From NCBI GenBank assembly GCA_028023455.1, contig JAQFVV010006274.1, forward strand, positions 4,836,001 through 4,900,000: a stretch of 64,000 nt of DNA, in the 5' to 3' direction. Source of the DNA: Epiperipatus broadwayi. Taxonomy: Eukaryota > Onychophora > Udeonychophora > Euonychophora > Peripatidae. Under the pieces are notes generated by a model, which was not told the DNA's origin, did not search any database, and worked only from the letters and a program-made list of their open reading frames with translations. Position 1 is the first letter of the stretch, and every line of letters begins with the position of its first letter. Position numbers and translations under genes: made by a program. Below, in pieces: positions 47,084 to 59,800 of the stretch.

Positions 47084-49802
47084 AGGGAGTTAAATAGGAT
47101 CCATCAAGTGCCCTAGATAGGCGTGACTCCAATAAATTGACTTCAATGTGTGACTATATACGAGAGTGATGTATATATATATGTAAGGGAGATAGATTTT
47201 GAAAAATTTAAAAAAAAAAGATATAATTATTTGTTTCAGAATATATTTAAAAATATGTTGTTATTAAAAAAATTGAGAAATACAGTTATATGCAAATATA
47301 TAATTTTTTTATATTATTAATTGTTTCAAATGTACACTTTTTGTCTTATCATATCTTACTTTAATGAGGATAACGAAAAGTCTTTGTTACATATATTTCT
47401 AGGCAATTTTTTGTTATATTACTTAACCACTTTAAATTCCAAGAAACTGTAACTGAATGTACCGTGGACAAAAATACCAAAAAAAAAAAAAATGTTAAAA
47501 GCATTCCAGAGAAAGAGATAAAAATGCTGATAAACTGTCTGTCCTTGAGAGATCAAAAGAAAAGAAAAAAATTAATTAATTAGAAAGTCAGAGCTGTAGA
47601 GAATGGCTATGCTCTTGTTGCTTTAAATGAAATATTGAATTCTCTGAATTAACTAACTCGTGTAGAAAATGTGTTTTAGATCAACTTATAAAATGTCAAC
47701 GCTTGTAATGGTAGGGTAAGAACCAGATAAGTGTAAGGCGATCACTCAGTGCTACAAGTACATAGCTGTTCCTGCTTACTGCCTGCCCATACGAGAACCT
47801 TAAGGACCTTATTAAATACACTGCATAAAATAACCTAGAGGAAAAATGTTGAACCTAATATGCCAAGCAAGCTTCCATTAAAAGATTTGTTAATCGCCAT
47901 CATCATTATTCTTTGCTTCCAATTAATACCACAAAATGGACACTCTTGTTGGACTTATGCCAATAGCAGATATCTTTCTTTCTTCAACAAAAAAAAAATT
48001 ATAGATTTCTTTTGGATCATTAACTCAGAACAACATAAACTTACGTAAGCAAACTTATCCATATTAAAATCCCGGGTTCCCGAAGGTAAACATAACTTTC
48101 TTTGCATTAAATGCACTTAGAATTGCCTATTGTTACCATCAAAATGCTTATTCACTGTTAAAATATTAATTTAATCTTAGCAAATAACAGTATTTTTTTT
48201 ATCATACTCAATATTTATGTAATCTATCATATTTAGTAAAAGCCTTTTATGTTAGATTTTGATATGTGAATTATATATATATATATATTTTCTTTATCTT
48301 ATGAATATTTGATTTTTAATAAACTAATAAGAATACAATTACATACTTACTTTGAAACTGAAATTATTTATAGATCATTAATGAATAGATTTATTGTTTA
48401 TATTTGCCTATTTCTTTTCGTGTCAAAATGCCTCACAAAACTAGCTAAATATGCCTTATACGAATAGGCATATATCTTAAATGTTTTAAACTCAAACCTT
48501 AAGTTTGATGAAGGAATTTGATAGATAGAAGGAAAGAGAATGTTCAAATACGCAGATTTCTCCGTTCATCCGATAGGTTTCCTCCCAGTCCTGAGAGCGA
48601 GCGAGCTAGGGTCAGGCACCTAATTAGAGATAGTGTAAGTAAGATCAGTCAGAATTTTAGAAAAAGTAAAATTATTGCTGCTTAGTGAGATTGGTGCTTG
48701 AGGACAGTTACCACATGATGCTCATAAGTATACTCTTTCCGGAAAAATTTTGTTTATTTGTCTTGCTGAAGAAATAATGGCCACCGAAAAAAATTATTAA
48801 CTTAATCCTTATATAAGATCTACGGAAGATCTAGAAATTTTGGTTATAAAATTTCATAAAGGTAATTCATTCATATTCGAATTCAATTCGGTAGACAGTG
48901 GTCAAATACTGCCTATAGGTGTTATGGTGATTAAACAGCCATAGTTTTACATTCACTATCCTGTGTGGTCCACTTACCCATTTTTAAAGATCTATTTTAA
49001 ACAAACATTATGACTGATACCGGGATTGTCTGTTAAAATAACAAAGGATTATGATGAATCAAACCTGTCCCGGAAAAAAAGGGACCTGCGCGGACAATAA
49101 GTACATATATATATATATATAAACGAATGACCAATGAATCTGTGCAACATTAAGTTTTAATTGGAAAAGTATATATACAATGTACCAAACAATGCATAAA
49201 AAATACCCATAACATGAAAAATATAACTCATTTGACCCTGTTTATTAATATATAAATATGTGTGGATTGCCTGATGTGCCGCTCGAGTCATCCACTATTG
49301 ATAGGCAACTTAAATTGGCCTCCCCCATTTTTTTTTTTACAATTTATTGAAAAAATCTAATACCAATAAGATATTACCCCATGTAACTGAATGCCTCCTC
49401 TGAAGACCAAGTTATCGCTAGCCCCCATTTGATCAGTGAAATATAAGTATCAGAAGGTGTATATTATGTAAGCTATAAATTCCTAAGCAATTTTAATCTC
49501 TTCATATATATAAAAAAATATCAAGATATACATAATCAGTCATCAAATATGCTCCTGAATCAAAATATATATGTATGTAGATAACATTTTAAATTTTCAT
49601 GACAACACAGAACATTTTAGATTTTAAATAAAACAGATAACATTTTAGATTCTGAATAAAACCCATAATATTTTAGTATATATTGAGTTTACTGATTGTT
49701 TCCACATTATCTACTCTATTTTCCAATTGGGAGATGAACACAAAAAGCAACGTTCTGCTTATAATTATTCAAGTTATTTTAAGATATTTTAGGGGACAGA
49801 GA
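47084..49802. other. A+T-rich intergenic DNA with a few complex patches
   Basis: (TA)n at 47170-47180, 48276-48288 and 49106-49120. A more complex patch at 48550-48640 includes gagagcgagcgagctagggt and the SINE-like phrase noted at 35335. Another at 49060-49100 reads cctgtcccgg and onward. No frame is convincing; the 62-codon frame at 47860 begins in a mixed patch but has no recognisable features. Confidence 0.45.
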
Positions 49803-49948
49803 GGATCAAATATAAATAAAGAAAACAGTGAGAAACTTATAACAATTATTTTCTCCCAACTCCTCTCCTCATTAACACTAACATATGTTAACGAAAAATG
49901 TTAGTAGAATAAATGACGTCATTTTTCTATATAATAAAATTAAATTTA
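49803..49948 (+). repeat. Left ~146-bp direct repeat flanking the truncated LINE
   Basis: It shares ggatc, aaaacagtga, caattattttctcccaac, cctctcctc, acatatgttaa and aaaattaaatt in order with 51299-51462. It ends exactly where the LINE 3' end begins. It may be an unusually long target-site duplication. Confidence 0.75.
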
Positions 49949-51298
49949 GTTTCAAAAATAACTTTATTAATGAAAAATAATTGATTATCTAAGAATATGT
50001 GAATACATTGTCTTTCTTGGTAAGAAGTTCAAACATCCTAATTGAGAATGTGTGATGGATCTAAAGTTTAATCCCCTGGAGAATCTCTAATGGAAATGCT
50101 AGTATCAAATTTTGTGTGTGATTGTTTATGTCTTAGGTGATTTTTGGTATTTGAAAGAGATTCCATGTCTCATTATAGAGGAATTTTGAAGACAGGATAA
50201 GGTCCTTACTTTTTAACTTATTAAGGTGATCGATAAATATGATATCCTGATTTGGAGGTGGGAAGGTGAAGATTAGTTTGCAACGGACACTCCAGATTGT
50301 ATGAACTAAAAACAATGAAAGGAAATTGTCTACTTTGTAAGGAGTCTTCAATGATAGAATTTTGTAAAAGTCAATGCTCGAACTTTGCGATATTAGCAAT
50401 CTAATGCCTACCAGCTGAGGGCATGATTTAATAATATGGTCAAAAGTATCCTCTTGAGTCTTGCAGAGTGGGCGTATTGGATCAATATTATTTAGATATC
50501 TCTTGAAGTATAAAAAGTGATTAGTATGCATGGCATTTTGATTTACCTTAATTAAGAAGGTAAGAAATTTGGGTTCTAATTTAAGGAATTTAAATAAAGA
50601 GGTGATTTTGTGATTTGTTGATTCCTAAGGACGGTTTTATATTATTGATGATTGGGTGCAAAATTAGATGTGCATCCCATATAGAAATTTTGGAGTTGAA
50701 AGTGGTATTGGTGATTATCTGATATTGGTTGAGATACTGAAGAATAACATCAAGCCAGGAGTTGTTATGAGGTGGTGGTTTGTCAGTTGGGTCTATTACT
50801 TCTGAAGTAATGAAGTTGCCATATTTTAAAACCAAGTTATAAATCAGGGTATGGGATTTCTGATAGTATAAGGATAGAATAGAATGCAATGACATACCAT
50901 TTGCTTTACGATGGAGTTGCATCCCCGCCATACTTATGGAATTTATTTTCCCTCTCCAGAAGAGTAGGGAGCATTGTCTATTGATCTTTCTTATAAATGA
51001 TTTTGTTAATGTGATTATGGGAAGATAATAAGCAATTTTGGATATAACTTTCATATTGAGAAGTGATACTTTCCCTTGTAGTGAAAGGTATACCCTAGAG
51101 AGTGTTTGGACAAGTTGAATTGTAGAGTTCAGGAGAGAATTCTGGATATGCTTGGACATAGATGTTTGAGACATGTAAACAGGAAAACCAAGGAAGGCCT
51201 GGGGCATGGCCAGAAATTTAGAGCTGATTTTCTTTCCCGTTAAGATTTTCCATGAGGCTGATTTATCTGGATTGAATTTTAAATTAAATTTACAAATT
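49949..51298 (-). mobile_element. 5'-truncated LINE of the 20.4-25.5 kb family
   Basis: The minus strand opens mid-RT with CKFNLKFNPDKSASWKIL (51294 onward), just after where the YVDD box would be, and continues with AFLGFPVYMSQ, LSLQGKVSLLNMKVISKI, a 205-codon frame down to 50590, then a second frame at 50531-50133. The latter holds PLCKTQEDTFDHIIKSCP, the C-terminal Cys/His motif, and ends KFLYNETWNLFQIPKIT, matching the other copy's end. The 3' end has taataaag. 5' truncation is the usual outcome of incomplete target-primed reverse transcription. One interruption near 50560 separates the frames. It is better preserved than the longer copy. Confidence 0.85.
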
Positions 51299-51462
51299 GG
51301 ATCCTAATGAAATTATAAAACAGTGAAAAACTTTATAAAAAACAATTATTTTCTCCCAACCCCTCTCCTCTTTAACACTAGCATATGTTAATGAAAAATG
51401 TTGTTAGTAGAATATATAACCATTTAAATGATGCAATTAATCTATATAACAAAATTAAATTT
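51299..51462 (+). repeat. Right ~164-bp direct repeat flanking the truncated LINE
   Basis: Partner of 49803-49948, roughly 85% identical by eye outside a few small indels. It starts at the base where LINE coding sequence stops. Confidence 0.75.
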
Positions 51463-53600
51463 TTTATTAAGGTAGAAAATGATTATTTGTATTAATTAGC
51501 ATGCTTATAAATCAATTTGAATAGAACTCTGAGAAATATAGCTATATATAGTGTACCGGACACTCAATCCATTCAGATCGCAGAGGATGCCACCAGATCA
51601 CTAAGTATCTGGAAAAATTTATTTACTGTGACCAGAATAGATGATGATGATGGTTTGCGCTGACTAAACTCAGGAAGAAACAAGAAATCTTAAATATTGT
51701 TTAGACAAGTGAAAAATAAAAGCGCAAAGACAAACGTCAGCCAAATTAAGTTAAACATATTTAAAAAATTTTATTTAATAGAAAAATGATTTGTAAGAAA
51801 ATGTTTATACAATAACAGATAGGGTTATATCAGGCGTGTCCCAGAAAGACGAAAATTCAATGCTCTAGCTGACAGACTTATCTTCTAATAACGAAATATA
51901 AAAAGGAGAAAATTTCTTTCAGCAGAGAATTCACCTAAACATTGGTTTTCCCATTCAGAGATAAGAAAACAATACGTTCTTGAAATAAATCAATGAAACC
52001 AGCACCAGCGAGCTTTTCTAGGCCCGAAAAACGTGTCTGGACCAAGAATGTCATATGCCAGTAGAAGCTGCATCTAAGACTACGTTTAAAGTAAAGATGA
52101 TTGATTTACACCAAGAACAAACAAAAAATATGTTTAGAATGAAAGGAAAACAAACAATTAAAACTGGCGAATCCCCAACCAAACGATTGACGAAAACTAA
52201 TCTAAAAATAATAATTAAGAGTCTCAACAGGAGACAAGCAAATAATTAAAAAAGCAGTTATGTCTGCCCCAGCATTTAAAGAAAATGAATTACAAATAAT
52301 TATAATTAAGAAATAAATTTATAATTAAGAAATAAATTTATGAAACAAGTTCTGAGTACACACTCTGATAAATTTAAAGCCACACGTAAATACAAATATA
52401 AATCTAGAAAGCTAAATGTAAACATTCCTAGATTTTTATAAGTTAGTTTATCGGAGAGTGTTTATGAGTAAAAAAAAACATTAAGTTAAGGCATTAAACA
52501 CTTTAGCAAAAAAAGAAACGCTCTTCTACCAGTAATTTACAAAAGGGTAAATATTATCTTCCTGCTGGCGACTTATAAAATTACAAAGACAACAATTCCA
52601 GTTTCCGATTTCAGAGACATAAGAAAAGAAGAAACGAAATCTCCATATACGGAAAACTAGGAAAATAAATATGAAAAGCCACCAGCCAAAAGATTTTGGT
52701 GGTTTGCAAAAGTGCAAACACAGTATTTAAAAATCAATTATGGGATACTAAAATAATTACAGGTGAGCATTTGAAAATATACAAGGCTGCTAAAGCATTA
52801 AAAAAAAAGGTTAGGCATAAAAATACAAACTCACTAGTCACTCTCCAATAAACAAAATTGAAATCAAATTTGGAATCTTAAAACTAAGATTCCAAGACAC
52901 ACGGCAGAGTACAATAAAAGAGAATAAATACAGCTAATAACTATGAGGTTAAATATTAATTTAGAATACAGGTTTATTAGATTGAGTGGAGATTTAACTA
53001 AAAGAATTTACACTGGAAAGAATAAAAGAAAATTTTACCTTATGGTAAAGCACAGTTCGCGTAGAGTGTGCATGTTTATTTTAGTTCATTTTCAGGCCCT
53101 TTGACAGCGGCAAGGTAGAGGCAGTGTTTATTTTAGATGTTCATGGCAGGATTGAAGGAGAGTTGGCAGGCATGGGTCTGTCTTTTAAGTTAAGCTAGCA
53201 AGACATATTGTTGGTTCTAAAATGTATAGCAGTATATTTTGGCATCCCGGAAAAAGCAAAATTGTTTTAGTAACTGCAAATTTTACTTTTAAAAAAATTA
53301 AATGTCCAAACTGCTAATGGTATAAATGTTGAAAGAGGTTAATCCAACAGGGATATAAAAAGCCCAAACCAAGCACTCTGACAGAGTATTTGCTTGGTCA
53401 AACCGCTCTAGAAAAGAATAACCCATGAAATTTTTGGTGTTATTTATACCTCCACACGACTTCCTGCGTAAATGCCTCAGGGCAGGGGCAAATCTTAATC
53501 TCCCACTCAATCTAATGAAGAATTCTATCCAGGGATTATTTTGAACAAAAACAACATAAAATTAAATTTCCACTTCTACAATGAACTTACAATGATTAAA
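51463..53600 (-). mobile_element. LTR/leader-like block, diverged copy of the 2.6-4.1 kb family
   Basis: On the minus strand it carries tggtggcatcctctg (51581-51595) followed by gtccggtacactatat, aligned with tggcgccctggcgg ... gtccggtatactatat at 4079-4130. Further in, it has ttggctgacgtttgtct (about 51735) and atgacattcttggt (about 52045). A small tandem repeat, ataattaagaaataaattt, lies at 52301-52345. Frames at 52055, 52526 and 53298 have no recognisable content. The far end is not defined. Confidence 0.5.
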
Positions 53601-53857
53601 ATAAAAGCAACAGGAATGTAATTAGCTAGTCAGCATGTTTTTAATCAATTTGATTAAAAAAAAGTAAAAACAAGCGGTATAAGAAAACTATTTTAAAAAC
53701 AATTTTATAAACAGTAAAACGATTTTTTTTAAATATAAACGAGTAGGTGTTTTAATACACACACTCTTTTTAAATAATAAAAAAAATTTAACATTAGATA
53801 AGGTTTAACAAAAATTAAGTTTTAATTTTGGCAGTAAAACCCTTGAATTGGATATCA

Positions 53858-54015
53858 ATCTGGTTCAACAGACAACACTTTACACTCAAGTTTCACTATA
53901 CCTTCGGACACAATTGAAATAGTCTGTAGCTGGTCAAAATTGGCTTCAATGACACAATTACTTCCAAGGGTAAAGCAATGTTTTTCTGGGTCTGGCTTCC
54001 TCCAGGCTGCTTCAC
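53858..54015 (-). pseudogene. Unidentified reading-frame fragment downstream of integrase
   Basis: On the minus strand an ~50-codon open stretch reads EAAWRKPDPEKHCFTLGSNC and on to KLECKVLSVEPD, then stop. Its codon use and Cys/Glu content look more protein-like than the flanks. It lies where a third, post-integrase frame could be in an LTR element, but I recognise no family and assign no function. Sequence upstream to about 54330 may belong to the same decayed frame. Chance openness is possible at this length. Confidence 0.35.
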
Positions 54016-54984
54016 TATAGTATGTCAATGTAGATAAGTTTAGTATTTGGCATTCATATTACTGGAAAATGGTCTCAGATTTTCTTAATGTAGGCTCTCT
54101 ATGCAAGATAGCTGATGGTGGCACCCTTTCCTGAAGAGATAGGGAAGTGATGAAGTTTTATTCCTCTGCCATCATAGTTTTTCAATTTGTTTCACTAAAA
54201 ACGGCTGGAACAAGAATATCCCACAAAACAAAAAAAAATTTCCCCATTTTCTACATTTCCCGGATATCCACATTCCCCTACCTCATCTTTACTTTTTCTC
54301 TTTTTCTTCTTTTAAAAGAAAGTAATTAATCAAATGAAACACTAACATCAGTTGAATTTCACATTAACATTACTTTGTTTTACTATCATCCCGACTTTGC
54401 TATTTTCTATCAAAGTTCAAAAATCAAACTGGACAGAAGAGATTTAATTAAATTCTCTAGTAAAACATTTGAAGATCAAAATCAGACAACAGAGTCATGC
54501 CCTTTTTTATTTCACCATCCCTTCTTTTACAATATGGGTTATTCAATCACTAAATTTTTTTATATCTTCTATCCACGATGACATTCAATTTTAGTAAAAT
54601 TATTAATTAGCCTCCCATATATGTTAATCCCATATTTTAAGTTATACAAATTTTTGTACGTTTGATGAAATTTAATTTTAATAAAATTATCATTATTTAT
54701 AATTTAACATAAGAGTGTAACTATATTAAAGATGAAGCAAACATATTTGTATTGCTTCATATCCCTCCAGTTAATGGTGTAAAAAAAAGCTGACACTTGC
54801 TCTAAAATCTTGGCGTGTGGTTTAACTAATCCATATGCATAATCTTTATAACTCACCAATAAATATACCTAATCTATTTATCCTATCAAATCACAAATAA
54901 ATCTGTGATTGGTATATATATATATCCCCCAATTCTTATTCTCGTCCATAGTTCACATTCAAAGATCATTTTCCTCTAATCCTC
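54016..54984. other. A+T-rich region between integrase and the unidentified fragment
   Basis: Pyrimidine-rich A+T DNA with (TA)n at 54914-54926. The plus-strand frames at 54147 and 54375 are Phe/Ser/Ile-rich without motifs and are not credible genes. The plus-strand text gatggtggcaccctttcctg at 54113 faintly resembles the primer-binding-site-like junctions elsewhere. Confidence 0.4.
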
Positions 54985-55745
54985 TCCATTGGATGCTAGA
55001 TTTTTTCTCTTACTCCCCTTTTTTGGATTTGGTAATATGTCATAGCAAGGCTTCAGGCTTCTAGCACTGTATGTTCCCTTACCATTTGCTAGTAGGAAAA
55101 AATTGCCACATCTTTGAACAATAGTAAACAGTCCGTTATCTAATGCAAATAACTTCTTATATTCCTTATTCTTATTACTGAAAGTTGAAGCTCAAAACCA
55201 TACCCAATCACCTACTTGAAAAGTATATGGATTGGTGAGACCGAGTCACTTCAGAGCTTCGGCCATGGAATTCATGTGCGCATTAGCTTGGTCCGATTCA
55301 TGTCAATTTTCTTAACATCCCCAGGTAATAGGATCTTAATAAAGTTTGGGCAAGTTCTTACAAAATAGTCTCATGGTGTAAACTCTGTGGACTCATTAAT
55401 AGTTTGGTTTATGTAGCCAAGGACCATTTTGGTCTGATTGGTCCCTCGCAGTGGTTATTCCCAGTGTATGTTCGAAATAGCTGTTTGAATCCCTTATAAC
55501 CATTTTCAGAGGTTGGACTGGGGATTATGAATAGAGGTCAGAACATATCTCAAGCCACTATAATCTACACATATTTCCATTCTTTTGAAATGAATGCAAT
55601 ACCCATGGTCTGCGAGAAAGACCTGAGGTTTATTACCCTTTAGATCTAGTTTCTTTCCCTCAGTAATGATTTGTAGGTATTTGAGGTTTGACTGGTATTT
55701 AATTCTCTGAACCAGCCTGCTACTGGATGCATCATTTGGTTAGAC
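54985..55745 (-). pseudogene. Ty3/gypsy-type integrase, decayed
   Basis: The minus strand reads, across frames: HPVAGWFRELN (about 55720), KLDLKGNKPQVFLADHGY (about 55640-55600, the second catalytic Asp region, usually DNG), LRYVLTSIHNPQSNL (about 55555-55515, the conserved NPQSN before the third acidic residue), NQTINESTEFTP (about 55415-55380, the 'TxxSTxxTPxE' helix), then VGDWVWF (about 55213-55195) and a C-terminal stretch with FTIVQRCGNFFLLANGKG. This order is diagnostic for LTR-element integrases, which insert the cDNA. The glutamate after NPQSN is lost and several stops and frameshifts occur, so it is inactive. Gag remnants adjoin directly upstream. Confidence 0.8.
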
Positions 55746-56320
55746 ATCTCTTTGCAATTATCATCAATATGAGTGGTGACTTTGATTTTTAATTGCTCAC
55801 CCGCAAGTGCCTTGGTTTCTCACCTCATTACTTCTCTTCCTGATTCCTTTATATATTTTCCACTACCTCCAGCATTTGTTCACAAGATTGTTGCTGTACT
55901 GCCTTCAGTTCTTGAATTTCATGGTCTATCTCATTTACAATTCTTTATGTCTGTTCAATCTTTCCAACCTGTTCTGAAATTCTTTCCCACCCTTTTCTGG
56001 GATTCATTTAAGCATTTCTCAGTCATTCTTCTATGTGTATCAAATCTGTGGTCTATCACGGCTTCAAATTTGTCATAATTAATTTGAAACATCTCTTTTA
56101 TCCTATTAATTTCTTCTACTTGTTTATCCATTTTCTCAGTCTTGTGCCATCATTTCTCATATTTGATTTAGAAGAATCATTGTATCTATATTTGGGTTTG
56201 GGACTCCCACCTTATACTCTTGGTATTGTTGATAGTATCATCTCCCACCAGAATAAGTTCCTCTTGTAATTGTGCTTCCAATGCTCTGTCTTCCATCAAG
56301 GCACTGGTATCAGCATCCAT
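55746..56320 (-). pseudogene. gag N-terminal remnant fused by deletion to integrase
   Basis: From a Met at 56320 the minus strand reads MDADTSALMEDRALEAQLQE, then, after stops, MDKQVEEINRIKEMFQINYD, RRMTEKCLNESQKRVGKN and further charged coiled-coil-like sequence to about 55780. Composition and layout resemble the N-terminal coiled coil of the gag at 40.6-39.7 kb, though the sequences differ. Integrase sequence begins within about 30 bp, so protease, RT and RNase H are absent: an internal deletion, or joining of two elements. The plus-strand frame of 101 codons at 55773 is the antisense shadow. Confidence 0.6.
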
Positions 56321-56930
56321 ATGGTTAACCTCCTCTTCTCCATTATCTATGAGAAACGATTACAATATTTTCTTTATGCTCTACAAATTTTGTTTCCCTC
56401 CATCCTAATTTTCCTTCATCACCTAAACTATCCTAACCTGGACTTATATATTCTAACTAAATGAAAAGAGTTCTTTACTTAGTTAATTTAACCAAAAGAA
56501 AATATGGAGAATGCTTCTTTACTTAATTAATTTGTATAAAACTTATTAAATTGATATAAAACATATTTTGTAATCTTTCGATCAGTTATCAACATTGTAT
56601 TTCAAATATAACTAAAACGATTGGGAGTTTACAAATATAACATATATTATCAAACAGTTTTAACTAATTATAACTTTATTCAAATGGTGGCACATCCACG
56701 TTATGGATTAATTGTAATATTTCTTTATTTCAGCTCAGGCGACCACTCTATGCATTAATTATAACCTATATTTAAATCTATATGGCATTTAAACACTTGC
56801 GGCTAAGTTGCATGCCAATTGTAATGTTTTAAGGATGGATTGATGGATGCTTCATCATTCCCAGCTAACATTATTTCTAAAGCCTACTGGGATGATGATG
56901 ATGGTATAGAACATCCATAATCTTATTTGC
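56321..56930. other. Possible leader of the decayed gypsy-type element
   Basis: It lies between the primer-binding-site-like motif and the gag start (minus sense), where a leader is expected. A+T-rich; no long frame. Confidence 0.4.
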
Positions 56931-56942
56931 CAGGGTGCCAAA
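56931..56942 (-). promoter_or_regulatory. Primer-binding-site-like motif TTTGGCACCCTG
   Basis: On the minus strand, about 610 bp upstream of the gag remnant, tttggcaccctggcaaataa follows an A+T-rich run. It resembles the TGGYGCCCTG junctions at 4079 and 32580. Its place before gag suits a primer-binding site, with the LTR at higher coordinates, but no second LTR copy was found. Confidence 0.4.
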
Positions 56943-59530
56943 TTGCAAATTTAATAAAATATGGAGGTTAAACCTCATTTCAATAACTTATCAATAAATT
57001 TCAGCAAAAATATTTAAGGAATGGTTTAATCAATAATCAATCAAGAGACCACTGAGAATGTATTAAAATCGATAATATTAATATTTTTGGAAATTCTTGG
57101 TTATTCTCAGCACACTCCCATTCACCGTCATTAAAGTCACAATTAAAATTTTGTTCGATTACAAAGTTCCATATCCATCTCCATCTACCTGATCCACCCC
57201 CTATCATCCTCACATTCATAGGTCTATTATATTATTATCTGTTTTACTTATTAAATTTTCCATTGTGCTACCTCATTTCTCCCATTACAATATCTTCTCA
57301 GGGTTTTTAGAACAATTAGGTGTGGAACTCGAGCATGCTGCGATAGATTATTGGTGATAAACACTCCTCTCATGGTCACCTCCAAGGTGATCTTGGGATG
57401 TCTTTAATATCATTTAATGTCTATTTATATTAAAGTTTGAATAATTTAAGCTTATCAAATCTTTTAGAAAATAACATTATAACATATTCTCAAATAAAGT
57501 AAAATTATAAAGAAGTACATCTAGAGAGGTGTTTGAATATAACAGATGGAGAAAGGATTTTATGCCCACCCATTAAATCCACTATCACTTAATAACCGTC
57601 CCTAATCATAATTTATACTTTAACTATATTAAATTATTAGGCAACTTTGAGTATTGCTGTGCTACATAAGCTTGGAAAATTAACCATTTTAAATAAATTT
57701 TATCGGATATTATTTATGAAAATGATGATTCCACTATTAATAATAATATATTGACGTATGATGTCTAGATATAATAACCCACAAAAACACTCAGACATAC
57801 ACAAATTTTACTTAAAACAAATAAATTTTATTAACATATTACAATTCAATACAGAATATACACCCTCGCTTGGTGACTCACATGACTTCCCCTGAACTAC
57901 AACCGTATTATGATAAAAAAACTAAACAAATATCCTAAATCAATGGATAATATCAAGAGGTTTAAAATATCAATATTCATTTCCTAATTATCAGGGAATC
58001 ATGATTACCATGGAGTAATATTAATATCAAATAGAAAAAAGTAATATTTACCTTCACATATATTATATTTTCATTTTTATCCTAGATACAGTGAACATTA
58101 AATTTCTTCCAGTGTTTAATGCTTTTAATTACTAATCTGTTTTTAGAGCTAATTCTTCCCAGAATAAAATTTAATAATTTTATTTAACTATTTTAATCTA
58201 ACATTCCTTCACAAATTTACTAATTTTATTTCATCATTTTGATCTAACATTCCTTCGCCCTAATCTTTACAATAGAGACATTTTATGTATGATGGGACTA
58301 AGTCAATGTCAACAAATCGGTATCTAGATTATTTTGATCTAACATTCCTTCACCCTAATCTTTACAATAGAGACATTTTATATATGATGGGACTAAGTCA
58401 ATGTCAACAAATCGGTATCTAGATCAATCATCATCATGCATGCATATACTCTATACTCATGTTCTTATGACCATAGTAATATTTTAATAATATTACCTTT
58501 CCAGCAAAGTTCTCAGCTGGCTGTGGAAATATTTATTAGATAATTTCATATACGCATTGCTTACACTTACAACATTCGTAGGTTTTATTTAACCCTTAAA
58601 TTTAATATTTATTGACTTTATTACTCTTGGCTCTAATTAATAAATTAAACTAGATCAACAAAACAGTATTCAAGTATACCAATCGCACATACATTATCTG
58701 CATTCATCCTGACATCAAATTGAGTTTGCGACCCTGTATCCGACATTTATAAGTAATGCTTAATAATAGCTATCTTTCATATACCCGCAAGGAATATCAA
58801 CATTAACAAGAGGCAAGCAGTGACCCGAATAAGAAAAAACTTTTTCACTAAGGTTGAGATATGCTAGGATTTTTATCGCTAGTCATACAAAGAGACTTAG
58901 GTGTACCTATTACCTCTAGCCATCAAAAAAAAAATCATCTTACGATGTAGAGAATAACCAAGTGGGAAAAACTCTTCCACTGTGTTTAAATACTTTATAA
59001 ATATAGTATAAATATCTTAGTGAGCTACGACTTCACTAGCTTGGTGGAGACTCTTTGTCCATCCACATTATATACAGGTCGAAACATCAACTTGAACAAG
59101 TAAAACCTTCATATCTACAATATTCTTGCATGTTAGCATAGGAACATGCGCCAACAATTTTTTCCAAGCATTAATCAGCTTGTATCTGGCCTTAACTTTA
59201 TAATAATAATAATAAAAAATAATAAGAAATGCGTATTAAATTTTTGAAACTATTTCCATGCACTTTTATAAGATAATGATGATGTTTTAGCTTAACAGTC
59301 ACACAATCTTTATAAACATAGCAATAGGTCTAAACATTTGACAATAACTTCTAATCTGATTCAAAACATTTCCCTTAATAATAATATCTCTCACTCCCCC
59401 CCTTTTTTTACAACAAAAAAATGTAAAGCATTTAAAATAAGGCGCATACAGAATGACTTGATATTAACTTCATTTACCCCCAAAATGCTAATAATAATAA
59501 AAAGCATTTAAAATAAACACATACAAAATG
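56943..59530. other. A+T-rich DNA, no gene
   Basis: It may hold a decayed LTR at its left end. Otherwise A+T-rich with patches of average complexity (57300-57400, 58480-58560, 58680-59140) that I could not match to anything else in the window. Confidence 0.45.
58236..58425 (+). repeat. 95-bp tandem duplication
   Basis: Units 58236-58330 and 58331-58425 are almost identical (ccttcgcc/ccttcacc and tatgtatg/tatatatg differ). Both end in aaatcggtatctagat. The high identity suggests a recent event. Confidence 0.9.
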
Positions 59531-59800
59531 GTCAAAATAAAAGTCATAGATCATTTCATAGATCACATGACCCTATCTCTTAAGCTTGTAAGTTATAAAC
59601 AGTGAGGATTGCCAATTCCTCTACAAGCTTTATGATAAATGCTTAGCCAGAGCCTGACAGGGATATTTTAAGTGCTGGCTCTGGCTAAGCATTTATCATA
59701 AAGCTTGTAGAGGAATTGGCAATCCTCACTGTTTATAACTTACGAGCTTAAGAGATAGGGTCATGTGATCTATGAATTGATCTATGACTTTTATTTTGAC
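59531..59800. repeat. Near-perfect palindrome, two 124-bp arms and a 22-bp spacer
   Basis: The left arm 59531-59654 (from gtcaaaataaaagtcataga to gcttagccagagcc) is the reverse complement of 59677-59800 with only about two mismatches. The spacer is tgacagggatattttaagtgct. The right arm is also the first part of the tandem unit that follows, so the palindrome is an inverted partial unit facing the array. It would form a strong cruciform or hairpin. Confidence 0.9.
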
